NCBI GenBank assembly: GCA_021779635.1
Contig: JAJYAH010000243.1
Span: forward strand, 1 to 8,851
DNA from: Pseudomonadota bacterium
Lineage (GTDB): Bacteria; Pseudomonadota; Alphaproteobacteria; Rhizobiales; Xanthobacteraceae
Length of the DNA: 8,851 bases
Reading direction: 5' to 3'
The translations under genes were made by a program, and so were the position numbers. Below are positions 1 through 6,265 of the stretch, one piece after another. Position 1 is the first letter of the stretch; every line of letters begins with the position of its first letter. A model generated the notes under the pieces. The model saw only the letters and a program-made list of their open reading frames with translations. It was not told where the DNA came from and did not search any database.

Positions 1-1344
1 AACCACCGATGCCTTGGCGTCCGACGATCCATCGGACGCATTCACGCCATTGGCCTTGAGAAATTCGCGCACCGTATCGGCCGGGATCAGTACGGCCTGT
101 GACGCTGGTGTGGCGCTCGCCGGCCCGGCGACGATCACGGGCTTTAGCAGCGCGACGCCGGCGAATTTTCCGTCGGCGTCGAGCGCCGCCGCGCCGGAAA
201 AGCCAATCGTCGGCGCCGGCGACAGCGCAAGTTCGTTGCCGCTGCCGACGGCAGCGACCGATGCCTTGACGCTGCTCGCCGCGCCGCCGCCGCCCTGGCT
301 CTGCGGATCGACGATGCCGGTGAGATCGACGCCGGATTTCGCTGCACCACTGGCCAGGCCGAGTGGCTTTAACCCGCGCGCGCCGTAAATGCGCAGCAGC
401 GCAAGATCATGCTCCTTGTCCTCCGCGATGCGATCGGCATTGCCGTAGCCGGCAATCACGATCGCCAGGCAACCATCGGTGATCTGGCGATCGGCTACAA
501 TGGCGCCGTCTTCGCTGACGACCACGCCGGTACCGTATTCGACTGTCTTGCGCGGCGGTGGGCCGGCGATCTGCGCGCCGGTTGGAAATGGATTGAACGC
601 GCTCGACATCGCGATCACCACCGGCTCCACGGTGCCCTCGGTGGCCTGGTCGTACAGGATGGTGAGGATGCGAACCTCGTCTCCCTTGAACGTTCCGCGC
701 AGGTAGAATTTCTTCAGGCCTTGCATGCCCGACAGCACGAAGAAATCGGGCTTGACCACCGTGTAGTCGATGGTGCGCCCCGGCGGGTCCTTCTTTTCCC
801 GCTCGGCGAGTTTCGCCGTGGTGGGATTGGCTTCCTTGCGTCGCGCCAGTTGAATCTGGACAGTGCCGGTGGAGGAACTCCATTGGGCGCCATTGGCGTC
901 GCTGGATTGCTGCGGCACCAGCTTGGTCGGCACGCCAAGCCGCGCCCCGGTGCCTGGATCGGTGACGATCTTCCAGCCGACATTGTCCTGCCGGCGTTTG
1001 GCGGTTTCGGCAAGCACGCTGCGCTCCTGCGGGTTGAGCACGCCGGTCTGCTTGCCGCCCCGGGCTTTCTGAAACTCCTTGATGGCGGCGACCATGCGGT
1101 CGCTGACCTCACCGGTAATGGCGCCGTTATATTGGCCGACCCAGGCCAAATCCGACTGGATCGCCTGGCGCTCGCCCTGCGCCATCGCATGGGCGGTATC
1201 GGCCGGGGTCTGCAGCGCCGGCCTGATCGGAACGGTCGCCACCGGTTTCGGCTTGGTGCCCACGGTGGCCGGCGGCGTCAGTTGGGCTTGCGCGGAAGCT
1301 CCGGCGGCCACGAATATCAATGTTGCCGTCAGCATCGATCTCAT
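1..1344 (-). CDS. Exported peptidoglycan-binding / trypsin-like protease-domain protein (partial, C-terminus off window)
   Basis: The frame is open from an ATG at 1344 to base 1 (448 codons, no stop), so the C-terminus is missing. Residues 1-20 form a signal peptide ending ASAQA, implying export to the periplasm. Residues about 52-118 resemble a peptidoglycan-binding-like helical domain (SDLAWVGQYNGAITGEVSD, then AAIKEFQKARGGKQTGVL). Residues about 265-430 resemble a trypsin/HtrA-like fold: GTGVVVSEDG strand, Asp313 in EHDLALLRI, Ser383 in TIGFSGAA. The usual catalytic His in the NAHVVDGC-like motif is Gln287 (ADRQITDGC), and the GDSGGP-like motif is weakened to GFSGAA. Peptidase activity is therefore doubtful; a scaffold or cell-wall role is possible but inferred. 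A second ATG lies three codons in, at 1335. The gene is divergent from the adenylyltransferase gene. Domain assignment is by motif recognition only. Confidence 0.82.
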   Translation of the reverse strand, partial: MRSMLTATLIFVAAGASAQAQLTPPATVGTKPKPVATVPIRPALQTPADTAHAMAQGERQAIQSDLAWVGQYNGAITGEVSDRMVAAIKEFQKARGGKQTGVLNPQERSVLAETAKRRQDNVGWKIVTDPGTGARLGVPTKLVPQQSSDANGAQWSSSTGTVQIQLARRKEANPTTAKLAEREKKDPPGRTIDYTVVKPDFFVLSGMQGLKKFYLRGTFKGDEVRILTILYDQATEGTVEPVVIAMSSAFNPFPTGAQIAGPPPRKTVEYGTGVVVSEDGAIVADRQITDGCLAIVIAGYGNADRIAEDKEHDLALLRIYGARGLKPLGLASGAAKSGVDLTGIVDPQSQGGGGAASSVKASVAAVGSGNELALSPAPTIGFSGAAALDADGKFAGVALLKPVIVAGPASATPASQAVLIPADTVREFLKANGVNASDGSSDAKASVV

Positions 1345-1660
1345 GACAAGTCTCGGTGTCCAGGTTCTGGGGTCATTGACGTGCCGGCAATTAAGCACAT
1401 CTGCTTGGTCGGCACCAACTGCGCGATGGTTCAAGGAGCCTCGGTCTCGCGAAAGCGATAACACATGCTAAAGATAGGATCGTGAAGACGGAATCGAAGC
1501 GTTCGGGTTCGGCCACCTCTCCCATAGGGAGAGGTCGGATCACCTTTGCGATCCGGGTGAGGGGTTACAGCCTATCGATAGACCGTAACCCCTCACCCCA
1601 ACCCTCTCCCAAGGAAGAGGGAGCGCGCTTCCGTTCCCTCAAGATCGGGAATAACCACGA
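1345..1660. other. Intergenic region between divergent genes (316 bp)
   Basis: No gene is supported here. The left part contains a small dyad, TTGGT-CGGC-ACCAA (1405-1418), upstream of the minus-strand exported protein. The right part is almost filled by an inverted-repeat element (1516-1621), leaving only about 39 bp before the adenylyltransferase ATG. The promoter of that gene must therefore lie inside or left of the repeat. I could not identify a convincing -35/-10 pair for either gene. Confidence 0.6.
1516..1621. repeat. Composite intergenic inverted-repeat element, copy A
   Basis: Nested and consecutive palindromes are visible. CCTCTCCC/GGGAGAGG (1516-1523/1527-1534) has an ATA loop. 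CGGATC/GATCCG (1536-1541/1550-1555) follows. A perfect 14-bp inverted repeat, GGGTGAGGGGTTAC/GTAACCCCTCACCC (1555-1568/1585-1598), encloses the 10-bp palindrome CTATCGATAG (1572-1581). CCCTCT/AGAGGG (1602-1607/1616-1621) closes the element. The same order of parts recurs at 8342-8470. From memory, elements of this type are dispersed between genes in Bradyrhizobium and relatives; they are REP-like and non-coding. The RNA from either strand would fold strongly. Confidence 0.8.
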
Positions 1661-2461
1661 ATGCTGAGCGCCGAGGAACTCGAGCGGTATGCCCGCCACA
1701 TCGTGCTGCGCGAAGTCGGCGGCCCCGGCCAGGCCGCGTTGAAGGAAGCATCCGTGCTGGTGATCGGCGCCGGCGGCCTCGGCGCGCCGGCGCTGATGTA
1801 TCTCGCCGCCGCCGGTGTCGGTGCGCTCGGCGTGGTCGATGATGACATCGTGTCGCTGTCCAACCTGCAGCGTCAGATCATTCACGCCACGCCGGATATC
1901 GGCCGGCGCAAGGTCGACACCGCAGCGGAGCGAATTTACGGCCTCAATCCTCACGTCAGGTTCGCGGCGCACGCCACGCGGCTCGATGCTGACAATGCGA
2001 TGACGCTGATCGGCGGTTACGACCTGGTGCTCGACGGATCCGACAATTTCGAAACCCGCTATCTGGTGTCCGATGCCTGCTTCCTCGCCGGCAAGCCTTT
2101 GGTCACGGCAGCCCTCGGCGTGTTCGATGGCTCGCTGACCACGATTCGCGGGCATGAAAGAAACGCCGAAGGCGAGTTCAATCCGACCTATCGATGCCTG
2201 TTTCCCGAACCACCGCCGCCGGGCACCGTGCCGGCCTGTGCCGAGGCCGGCGTGATGGGCGCGCTGGCCGGCGTGCTGGGATCGATGATGGCGCTGGAAG
2301 CGATTCGCGAGATCGTCGGCTTCGGCGAGGGCCTGGTCGGACGATTGCTGATGGTGGACGCGCGCGCGATGCGGTTCGAGACGCTGCGCTATGCGCGCGA
2401 TCCATTGAATCCGCTGAACGGCGATGCGCTTGTCATCACCGATCTGAGCGGACATCGCTGA
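1661..2461 (+). CDS. moeB: MoeB/ThiF/HesA-family adenylyltransferase (molybdopterin-synthase adenylyltransferase-like)
   Basis: The 266-residue product belongs to the E1-like family that uses ATP to adenylate the C-terminal glycine of a ubiquitin-like sulfur carrier (MoaD for molybdopterin, ThiS for thiazole). Visible motifs are RHI (Arg12), the nucleotide loop GAGGLG (36-41), Asp60 ending the next strand, SNLQRQ (Arg71), Lys84, DGSDNFETRY with the catalytic-type Asp128, and CAEAG (Cys193). The length fits MoeB without a C-terminal rhodanese domain. The zinc site of E. coli MoeB, two CxxC pairs, is not preserved: the first pair reads TYRC (176-179), and the C-terminal pair is replaced by DPLNPLNGD. 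The ATG follows a weak GGGA about 10 nt upstream. No other molybdopterin gene is next to it, so the MoaD versus ThiS partner cannot be settled; MoeB is the more common assignment for this architecture. Confidence 0.88.
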   Translation: MLSAEELERYARHIVLREVGGPGQAALKEASVLVIGAGGLGAPALMYLAAAGVGALGVVDDDIVSLSNLQRQIIHATPDIGRRKVDTAAERIYGLNPHVRFAAHATRLDADNAMTLIGGYDLVLDGSDNFETRYLVSDACFLAGKPLVTAALGVFDGSLTTIRGHERNAEGEFNPTYRCLFPEPPPPGTVPACAEAGVMGALAGVLGSMMALEAIREIVGFGEGLVGRLLMVDARAMRFETLRYARDPLNPLNGDALVITDLSGHR

Positions 2462-2537
2462 GGGTTCTGCGACCATTTCGCCCGCGTGTGCTTTCCGCCG
2501 TTCTTGCGGCTTCGCGGCGTACCCATGGGTATTGCAT

Positions 2538-2567
2538 ATCGAGTACCGGCTGGTACTCCAACTCGAT
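2538..2567 (+). promoter_or_regulatory. Two overlapping dyads just upstream of the hypothetical gene
   Basis: GAGTACC (2541-2547) pairs with GGTACTC (2552-2558) across a GGCT loop, an 18-bp near-palindrome. ATCGAGT (2538-2544) pairs with ACTCGAT (2561-2567). Both use GAGT at 2541-2544, so as RNA the two hairpins exclude each other. As DNA, the 18-bp dyad has the size of a dimeric regulator's operator. If the upstream GTG (2486) or ATG (2525) were the true start, this sequence would be coding. Function is inferred only. Confidence 0.4.
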
Positions 2568-2578
2568 TGGCAGAGGAC

Positions 2579-3640
2579 ATGACCAATTCGCTCGATATCG
2601 GCCGCGCACTGCTGATGCCGCCCGACGTTATCCAGCCTTTCCCGCTGCGTTTTCGCCGGGACGATCTACACGTGATGGCCTTCTTCGAGGGTCATCCGGA
2701 ATACGAGGCCGTCGAAGCCATGATCCAGCTTCGCGCCGATGGCCGGAAGTCCATCCGTGCGATCATCACGCGCCACGACCAATCGCAGATTGACCACGTC
2801 AACGACGACGCGCTTCTTGCCGCCTTTCGCGGGACCGAGCGGACGCGCTGTCGTCGCGCGATCGATCTGGAACTGGAATCTTCGACTCAAGGGCGGCGGG
2901 CGCGGCTGGAATTTCTGTCGTCGGCAGGCGAGCGCGTCGTTCTTGACGTGGTCACGGTCGGTCAACCCGATGTCAAACGTGGCGGATTGTCCGATCCCGG
3001 CAGGCATTCGGCGAGCAGCAGCTTGCCGCTGATGTGGCGCGGCGCATCCACCCTGGCCGGCCCTCGAACGAAAGTAACGATCGACGATGTCGAATACCCT
3101 GTACCCCTGAAGGTCCGCGCCGGCGCTTTCGTTGCCCATGAGGGTTACTACACGGAACGCCATTCCATGGGAGTGATTCGGACCGGAACGGTTTCGGCAA
3201 GGCCGCTGAAGAAACCGTATCGCCTCGAAGTGGGGGCCGAATGGCTCTTTCAGCACGATGAATACCAAACAGCCTATCGGGTGACGGCGCTCGGCGCGGG
3301 CGGCGCGCTGCATATCGCCAAGCTTCAGGGTTCCGGCGAGATGATCACTGCACATGCGATCGGGGATAGACTTGCGCTGATGCGGATCAGTCTGCCGGCG
3401 GAAGCCGGTCCGACAGACGGTCTTGTTCTGGCATTTGACCGCGATGCTGGCTTCAGCCTGTCGATTGAAGGTCAGCAAGATATCGTCTCGGGCCGCGTGC
3501 ATCTCGCGGAGGCGCCGGATGGCTCGGTCATCAGCCTCGTGCCGCTGCAGCCAGGCTGGGCGGCGGCCCGAATTGTGCGGGTCGCCTGTTCCAGGGACGG
3601 CGATCAGATGAGGTTCGTCACCACGATAGGATCAGCGTAG
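2579..3640 (+). CDS. Hypothetical protein of unknown function (353 aa)
   Basis: I do not recognise this family. The frame has strong third-position G/C bias, and the opposite-strand reading looks like a shadow, so the gene is probably real. No signal peptide or membrane segment is apparent, suggesting a cytosolic protein. The N-terminal part (to about residue 130) alternates charged helices and strands (FFEGHPEYEAVEAMIQLRAD, then AIITRHDQSQIDHVNDD). Residues about 165-350 look strand-rich (KVTIDDVEYPVPLKVRAG, LVLAFDRDAGFSLSIEG). The start is uncertain. I chose the ATG at 2579 because the product begins naturally (MTNSLDIGRALL), but AGAGGA lies only 1 nt before it, too close for a normal ribosome site. 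Alternatives are the ATG at 2525 and GTG at 2486. It follows the adenylyltransferase gene by about 117 bp and converges with the dehydrogenase gene, so context gives no function. Confidence 0.72.
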   Translation: MTNSLDIGRALLMPPDVIQPFPLRFRRDDLHVMAFFEGHPEYEAVEAMIQLRADGRKSIRAIITRHDQSQIDHVNDDALLAAFRGTERTRCRRAIDLELESSTQGRRARLEFLSSAGERVVLDVVTVGQPDVKRGGLSDPGRHSASSSLPLMWRGASTLAGPRTKVTIDDVEYPVPLKVRAGAFVAHEGYYTERHSMGVIRTGTVSARPLKKPYRLEVGAEWLFQHDEYQTAYRVTALGAGGALHIAKLQGSGEMITAHAIGDRLALMRISLPAEAGPTDGLVLAFDRDAGFSLSIEGQQDIVSGRVHLAEAPDGSVISLVPLQPGWAAARIVRVACSRDGDQMRFVTTIGSA

Positions 3641-3696
3641 CTACACGCACCGGCGTTGTCGCGTGCGCGTCGCAGACGGGAAAGAGGCCTAAGCTC

Positions 3697-4698
3697 TTAC
3701 AGCATGCTCGGCAGCACGCGATCCGGCGGCTTGTGATTGTCGAGGAAGGTCCGGATGTTGATAATCACCTTTTCGCCCATCTCGACGCGGCCCTCGATCG
3801 TGGCCGAGCCCATATGCGGCAGCAGGGTGACCTTGCCGGCCTTCGCCAGCCGCACCAGTTTCGGATTGACCGCAGGCTCGTGCTCGAACACGTCGAGGCC
3901 GGCGCCGGCGATCTCGCCGGCTTCGATCAGCTTGGTCAGGGTTTCCTCGTCGATCACCTCGCCCCGCGCGGTGTTGACGATATAGGCGTCCTTGCGGATC
4001 AGTTTCAGCCGCCGCGCCGAGAGCAGATGAAACGTGGCCGGTGTGTGCGGGCAATTCACCGAGATGATGTCCATCCGCGCCAGCATCTGGTCGAGGCTTT
4101 CCCAATAGGTCGCGCCCAATTCGTCGGCGATGCGCGGCGCCACGGGTCGGCGGTTGTGGTAATGAATCTGCAGGCCGAAGGCGTGCGCCCGGCGCGCCAC
4201 CGCCTGGCCGATACGGCCCATGCCGATGATGCCGAGCCGCTTGCCGCCGATGCGATGGCCGAGCATCCAGGTCGGCGACCAGCCGGGCCAGTTCTTGCCC
4301 TCGGTGAGGATGGAGGCGCCTTCGATCAACCGGCGCGGCACCGCCAGGATCAGCGCCATGGTCATGTCGGCGGTGTCCTCGGTCAGAACTTTCGGCGTAT
4401 TGGTCACGGTGATGCCGCGCGCATGCGCGGCGATGACATCGATGTTGTCGACGCCGTTGCCGAAATTGGCGATCAGTTTCAGCTTGCAGTCGGGCTGCTT
4501 GAGCAGATCCTCGGTGATCTCGTCGGTAACGGTGGGGACCAGGACATCGGCGGAGCGGACCGCCTCGGCGATCTGCTCCGGCGTCAACGGCGTATCGTCG
4601 AGATTGAGCCGGGCGTCGAACAATTCGCGCATGCGGGTCTCGATCGAGTCCGGCAGCTTGCGCGTGACGACAACGAGAGGCTTCTTCTTAACCGACAT
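3697..4698 (-). CDS. D-isomer 2-hydroxyacid dehydrogenase (glyoxylate/hydroxypyruvate reductase, D-glycerate dehydrogenase type)
   Basis: This 333-residue cytosolic enzyme has the expected length of the D-2-hydroxyacid dehydrogenase family, which reduces 2-oxoacids such as glyoxylate or hydroxypyruvate to D-hydroxyacids. The substrate domain contains NFGNGVDNID (78-87). The nucleotide domain has GMGRIG (159-164). The catalytic triad is Arg245 (NTARGEVID), Glu274 (FEHEP) and His295 (LLPHMGSAT), with the 29-residue Arg-to-Glu spacing of PGDH. At the end of the second nucleotide-binding strand, where NADH enzymes have Asp, the sequence is HNRR (181-184), which favours NADPH. The ATG is preceded by GAGAG at 6-nt spacing (4705-4709). 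Exact substrate is inferred. The gene is divergent from the SH3 protein gene and convergent with the hypothetical gene; a gyaR/ghrB-like symbol would be a guess. Confidence 0.92.
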   Translation of the reverse strand: MSVKKKPLVVVTRKLPDSIETRMRELFDARLNLDDTPLTPEQIAEAVRSADVLVPTVTDEITEDLLKQPDCKLKLIANFGNGVDNIDVIAAHARGITVTNTPKVLTEDTADMTMALILAVPRRLIEGASILTEGKNWPGWSPTWMLGHRIGGKRLGIIGMGRIGQAVARRAHAFGLQIHYHNRRPVAPRIADELGATYWESLDQMLARMDIISVNCPHTPATFHLLSARRLKLIRKDAYIVNTARGEVIDEETLTKLIEAGEIAGAGLDVFEHEPAVNPKLVRLAKAGKVTLLPHMGSATIEGRVEMGEKVIINIRTFLDNHKPPDRVLPSML

Positions 4699-4783
4699 GT
4701 CCTGCTCTCAAGAGGCTTTTGGCTCGCAGCCGCTTCGCGTTCAGGCCCCATTAACCCGGTTGTTCGACACTGCGCGGCGTGCG

Positions 4784-4829
4784 TTCCCTGCGTTTCCCTG
4801 GGTTCCCCCGATATTTCCCCGGATTTCCC
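4784..4829. promoter_or_regulatory. Five roughly helically phased TTCCC blocks
   Basis: TTCCC begins at 4784, 4794, 4803, 4815 and 4825, giving steps of 10, 9, 12 and 10 bp, close to one DNA turn. The last block merges with the palindrome TCCCGGGA (4826-4833). Such phasing suits cooperative protein binding on one face of the helix, but no regulator is known to me for this motif. It could also be decayed repeat sequence. Confidence 0.35.
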
Positions 4830-4950
4830 GGGAGAGGTTCGGGCGTCGTCTTGGTTCTCGGCGTTCCGTCCTCTCTAGCAGAAGGCCGGGCCAAGACAAG
4901 AACCCCGAAATGACAGGCGAGGGCAATCGGGGCGGGCTGCAGGGGCACTG

Positions 4951-4974
4951 GAAGTACGGCGTTCGCTGTACTTC
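4951..4974 (+). other. Strong 10-bp hairpin upstream of the SH3 protein gene
   Basis: GAAGTACGGC (4951-4960) pairs with GCTGTACTTC (4965-4974) across a GTTC loop, with one G-T wobble. It ends 43 bp before the chosen start at 5018. No T-run follows, so it does not look like an intrinsic terminator. It could be an operator or a leader hairpin. Confidence 0.45.
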
Positions 4975-5003
4975 AGCTCGAAGAATTTGAGTGGGTATCT
5001 CGG

Positions 5004-5008
5004 CGGGA
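5004..5008 (+). promoter_or_regulatory. Ribosome binding site deciding the SH3 protein start
   Basis: GGGAG lies 9 nt before the ATG at 5018. The in-frame GTG at 4991 has no comparable site, and starting there would place nine extra residues before the signal peptide. Confidence 0.6.
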
Positions 5009-5017
5009 GACGGGTTG

Positions 5018-5548
5018 ATGGCGTTGAGGGGTTTTTGTTCCGCGGTAGGGCTTGCGGGCGCGTTGCTGGGCGCGTCGGTCAGCACGGGATTTTCGGCAAA
5101 GGATTCCGCCACCACCACCGCCAGCGGCTTGCCGGTGCCGCGTTATGTCAGCCTCAAATCCGATCACGTCAACGTCAGGGCCGGCCCGACCAAGGACAAC
5201 GACGTCGCCTGGGTCTACACCCGCTCGGGTCTGCCGGTTGAAATTACCGCCGAATTCGAGAACTGGCGCCGGGTGCGGGACTCCGAGGGGGCCGAGGGCT
5301 GGGTCTATCACTCGCTGCTGTCGGGTCGCCGCACCGCGGTCGTCACCATGAAAACCAAGGACGAACTCGCGCCGCTTTATGATCGTGCGGATCCAACGAG
5401 CGCGGTGGCCGCGCGCCTGCAGGCCGGCGTCGTGGCTCAAGTCAAGCGTTGCGCGGCGGGCTGGTGCCATATCAGCGGCAGCGGCTTCGACGGCTGGATC
5501 GAACAGCAGCGGCTGTGGGGGGTCTACGCCGACGAGAAAGTGGATTAG
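5018..5548 (+). CDS. Exported protein with two bacterial SH3 domains
   Basis: The 176-residue product begins with a signal peptide (residues 1-27: a hydrophobic stretch to about 22, likely cleavage near GFSA-KDS), so it is probably periplasmic. Two SH3_4-like domains follow. The first spans about 42-108 (YVSLKSDHVNVRAGPTKDN, GLPVEITAEFENWRRVRD, GWVYHSLLSG). The second spans about 114-172 (PLYDRADPTSAVAARLQAG, WCHISGSGFDGWIEQQRLWG). Cys145 and Cys150 could form a disulfide after export. Domains of this kind often bind cell-wall peptides or other envelope partners; the actual ligand here is unknown. Its gene is tail to tail with irr, 55 bp apart, and divergent from the dehydrogenase gene. I recall the order dehydrogenase, SH3 protein, irr, fabA from related genomes but could not check it. 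Confidence 0.9.
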   Translation: MALRGFCSAVGLAGALLGASVSTGFSAKDSATTTASGLPVPRYVSLKSDHVNVRAGPTKDNDVAWVYTRSGLPVEITAEFENWRRVRDSEGAEGWVYHSLLSGRRTAVVTMKTKDELAPLYDRADPTSAVAARLQAGVVAQVKRCAAGWCHISGSGFDGWIEQQRLWGVYADEKVD

Positions 5549-5582
5549 CTTTTCTCGTCTCGGGGCACGGCTTCACGTTATC

Positions 5583-5596
5583 CCGGCATTCGCCGG
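5583..5596. terminator. Candidate shared hairpin between convergent genes
   Basis: CCGGC (5583-5587) and GCCGG (5592-5596) form a 5-bp stem with an ATTC loop, between the stop codons of the SH3 gene (5548) and irr (5604). It could serve both directions. Neither strand has a proper U-tract directly after the stem, so this is weak. Confidence 0.25.
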
Positions 5597-5603
5597 ACGA
5601 AGC

Positions 5604-6095
5604 TCAGCGCTTCTTGCGCAGTCGCACGACCATGTCGACACGGGCGATCTCGTAGCCCTCGGGCACTTCCGGCATCTTCTGCAGCACCAGGTGCGGATCG
5701 GGGATGTCGACCAGCTCGTGATTGTTTTCGAGATAGAAGTGATGATGCGCCGACACGTTGGTGTCGAAATAGGTCTTGGTGCCGTCCACGCTGACCTGGC
5801 GCAGCAAGCCGGCATCGGTCAGCTGGTTGAGCGTGTTGTAGACCGTGGCCAGCGACACCGGAACCTTGGCGAGGGTGGCTTCCTCGTAGAGCATTTCCGC
5901 GGTGAGATGGCGGGCACCCTTGCCGAACAGAAGCCAGCCCAGCGCCATGCGTTGACGGGTCGGACGCAGGCCCGCGGCCTGCAGCATTTCGTTGACGTCG
6001 TGCCATGGACAGCCGGTCAGCGCCGGTTGCCGTCCTGCCCCGTGAATCCCGGGAATGACCGCATCATCATTCAAAATCGAAGCGTCGTCGCGCAT
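5604..6095 (-). CDS. irr: Irr, heme-responsive iron regulator of the Fur family
   Basis: Irr is the alphaproteobacterial Fur-family regulator that controls heme synthesis and iron genes under iron limitation. In Bradyrhizobium it interacts with ferrochelatase and is degraded when it binds heme. Using the ATG at 6095, the product has 163 residues. The heme regulatory motif GCPWHD puts its Cys-Pro at 29-30, and the second heme-site histidines (SAHHHFYLEN) fall at 117-119. These are the values I recall for B. japonicum Irr, which is why I prefer this start over the GTG at 6113, which would add six residues. The winged helix is clear: LRPTRQRMALGWLLF, then ATVYNTLNQLTDAGLLRQV. The C-terminus VRLRKKR matches the family. 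It is divergent from fabA. The Cys-Pro motif is, to my knowledge, typical of the Bradyrhizobium group and absent from Rhizobium Irr proteins. Confidence 0.97.
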   Translation of the reverse strand: MRDDASILNDDAVIPGIHGAGRQPALTGCPWHDVNEMLQAAGLRPTRQRMALGWLLFGKGARHLTAEMLYEEATLAKVPVSLATVYNTLNQLTDAGLLRQVSVDGTKTYFDTNVSAHHHFYLENNHELVDIPDPHLVLQKMPEVPEGYEIARVDMVVRLRKKR

Positions 6096-6140
6096 TTCCA
6101 CTTCAGGCACCACACTCGTTATCTCGGCAAGATCGGAGCG

Positions 6141-6169
6141 AATATAGGAAGGAAAAGCGTTAGATGCAA
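6141..6169 (-). promoter_or_regulatory. Candidate irr promoter
   Basis: On the minus strand, TTGCAT (6169-6164) is followed after 17 bp by TATATT (6146-6141), a good -10. Transcription would start near 6134, giving a leader of about 40 nt to the ATG at 6095. TTGCGA and TTGCAT occur as direct-repeat-like hexamers (6180-6175 and 6169-6164). Fur was reported to bind direct-repeat hexamers at the irr promoter of B. japonicum, so this is a plausible Fur site, but the match is inferred. Confidence 0.5.
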
Positions 6170-6265
6170 GTTTTTCGCAACTAGCACGGACCCAAGGTTC
6201 TGAAACAGGCCTAAAGCCAGAGGAATCGGCGCCGCCGACGCGGCGATTTACCCCGTCAGGGGTGC

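Larger units (their letters stand above)
4699..5017. other. Divergent intergenic region (319 bp)
   Basis: No gene is supported between the dehydrogenase and SH3-protein genes. The region contains five TTCCC blocks (4784-4829), a TCCCGGGA palindrome (4826-4833), an inverted repeat GTCTTGG/CCAAGAC (4848-4854/4891-4897), and a 10-bp hairpin (4951-4974). Promoters for both genes should lie here, but I found no convincing hexamer pair. Confidence 0.55.

Noticed and set aside
409..1461. A 350-codon plus-strand open frame opposite the exported protein
   Set aside because: It is antisense to a frame with a signal peptide, recognisable domains and no stop; its product is low-complexity and resembles no family.
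1516..1621. A CRISPR array or insertion sequence end
   Set aside because: There are no regularly spaced direct repeats with unique spacers and no transposase; the structure is a nested inverted repeat.
1482..1667. A small plus-strand open frame before the adenylyltransferase
   Set aside because: It consists almost entirely of the inverted-repeat element, which gives chance open frames.
1565..2476. A 303-codon minus-strand open frame opposite the adenylyltransferase
   Set aside because: It is the shadow of a clear MoeB/ThiF family gene and begins or ends within the repeat element.
2666..3502. A 278-codon minus-strand frame opposite the unknown gene
   Set aside because: Third-position G/C bias and natural residue composition favour the plus frame; the minus product is rich in Arg/His shadow composition.
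3682..3698. A terminator hairpin AAGAG/CTCTT at the end of the dehydrogenase gene
   Set aside because: The stem has only 5 bp, overlaps the stop codon and is not followed by a U-tract.
3733..4878. A 381-codon plus-strand frame opposite the dehydrogenase
   Set aside because: It lies antisense to a gene with all catalytic motifs of its family.
6096..6113. A GTG start for irr at 6113
   Set aside because: It is possible, but the ATG at 6095 gives the 163-residue length and the Cys29 and His117-119 numbering recalled for B. japonicum Irr.
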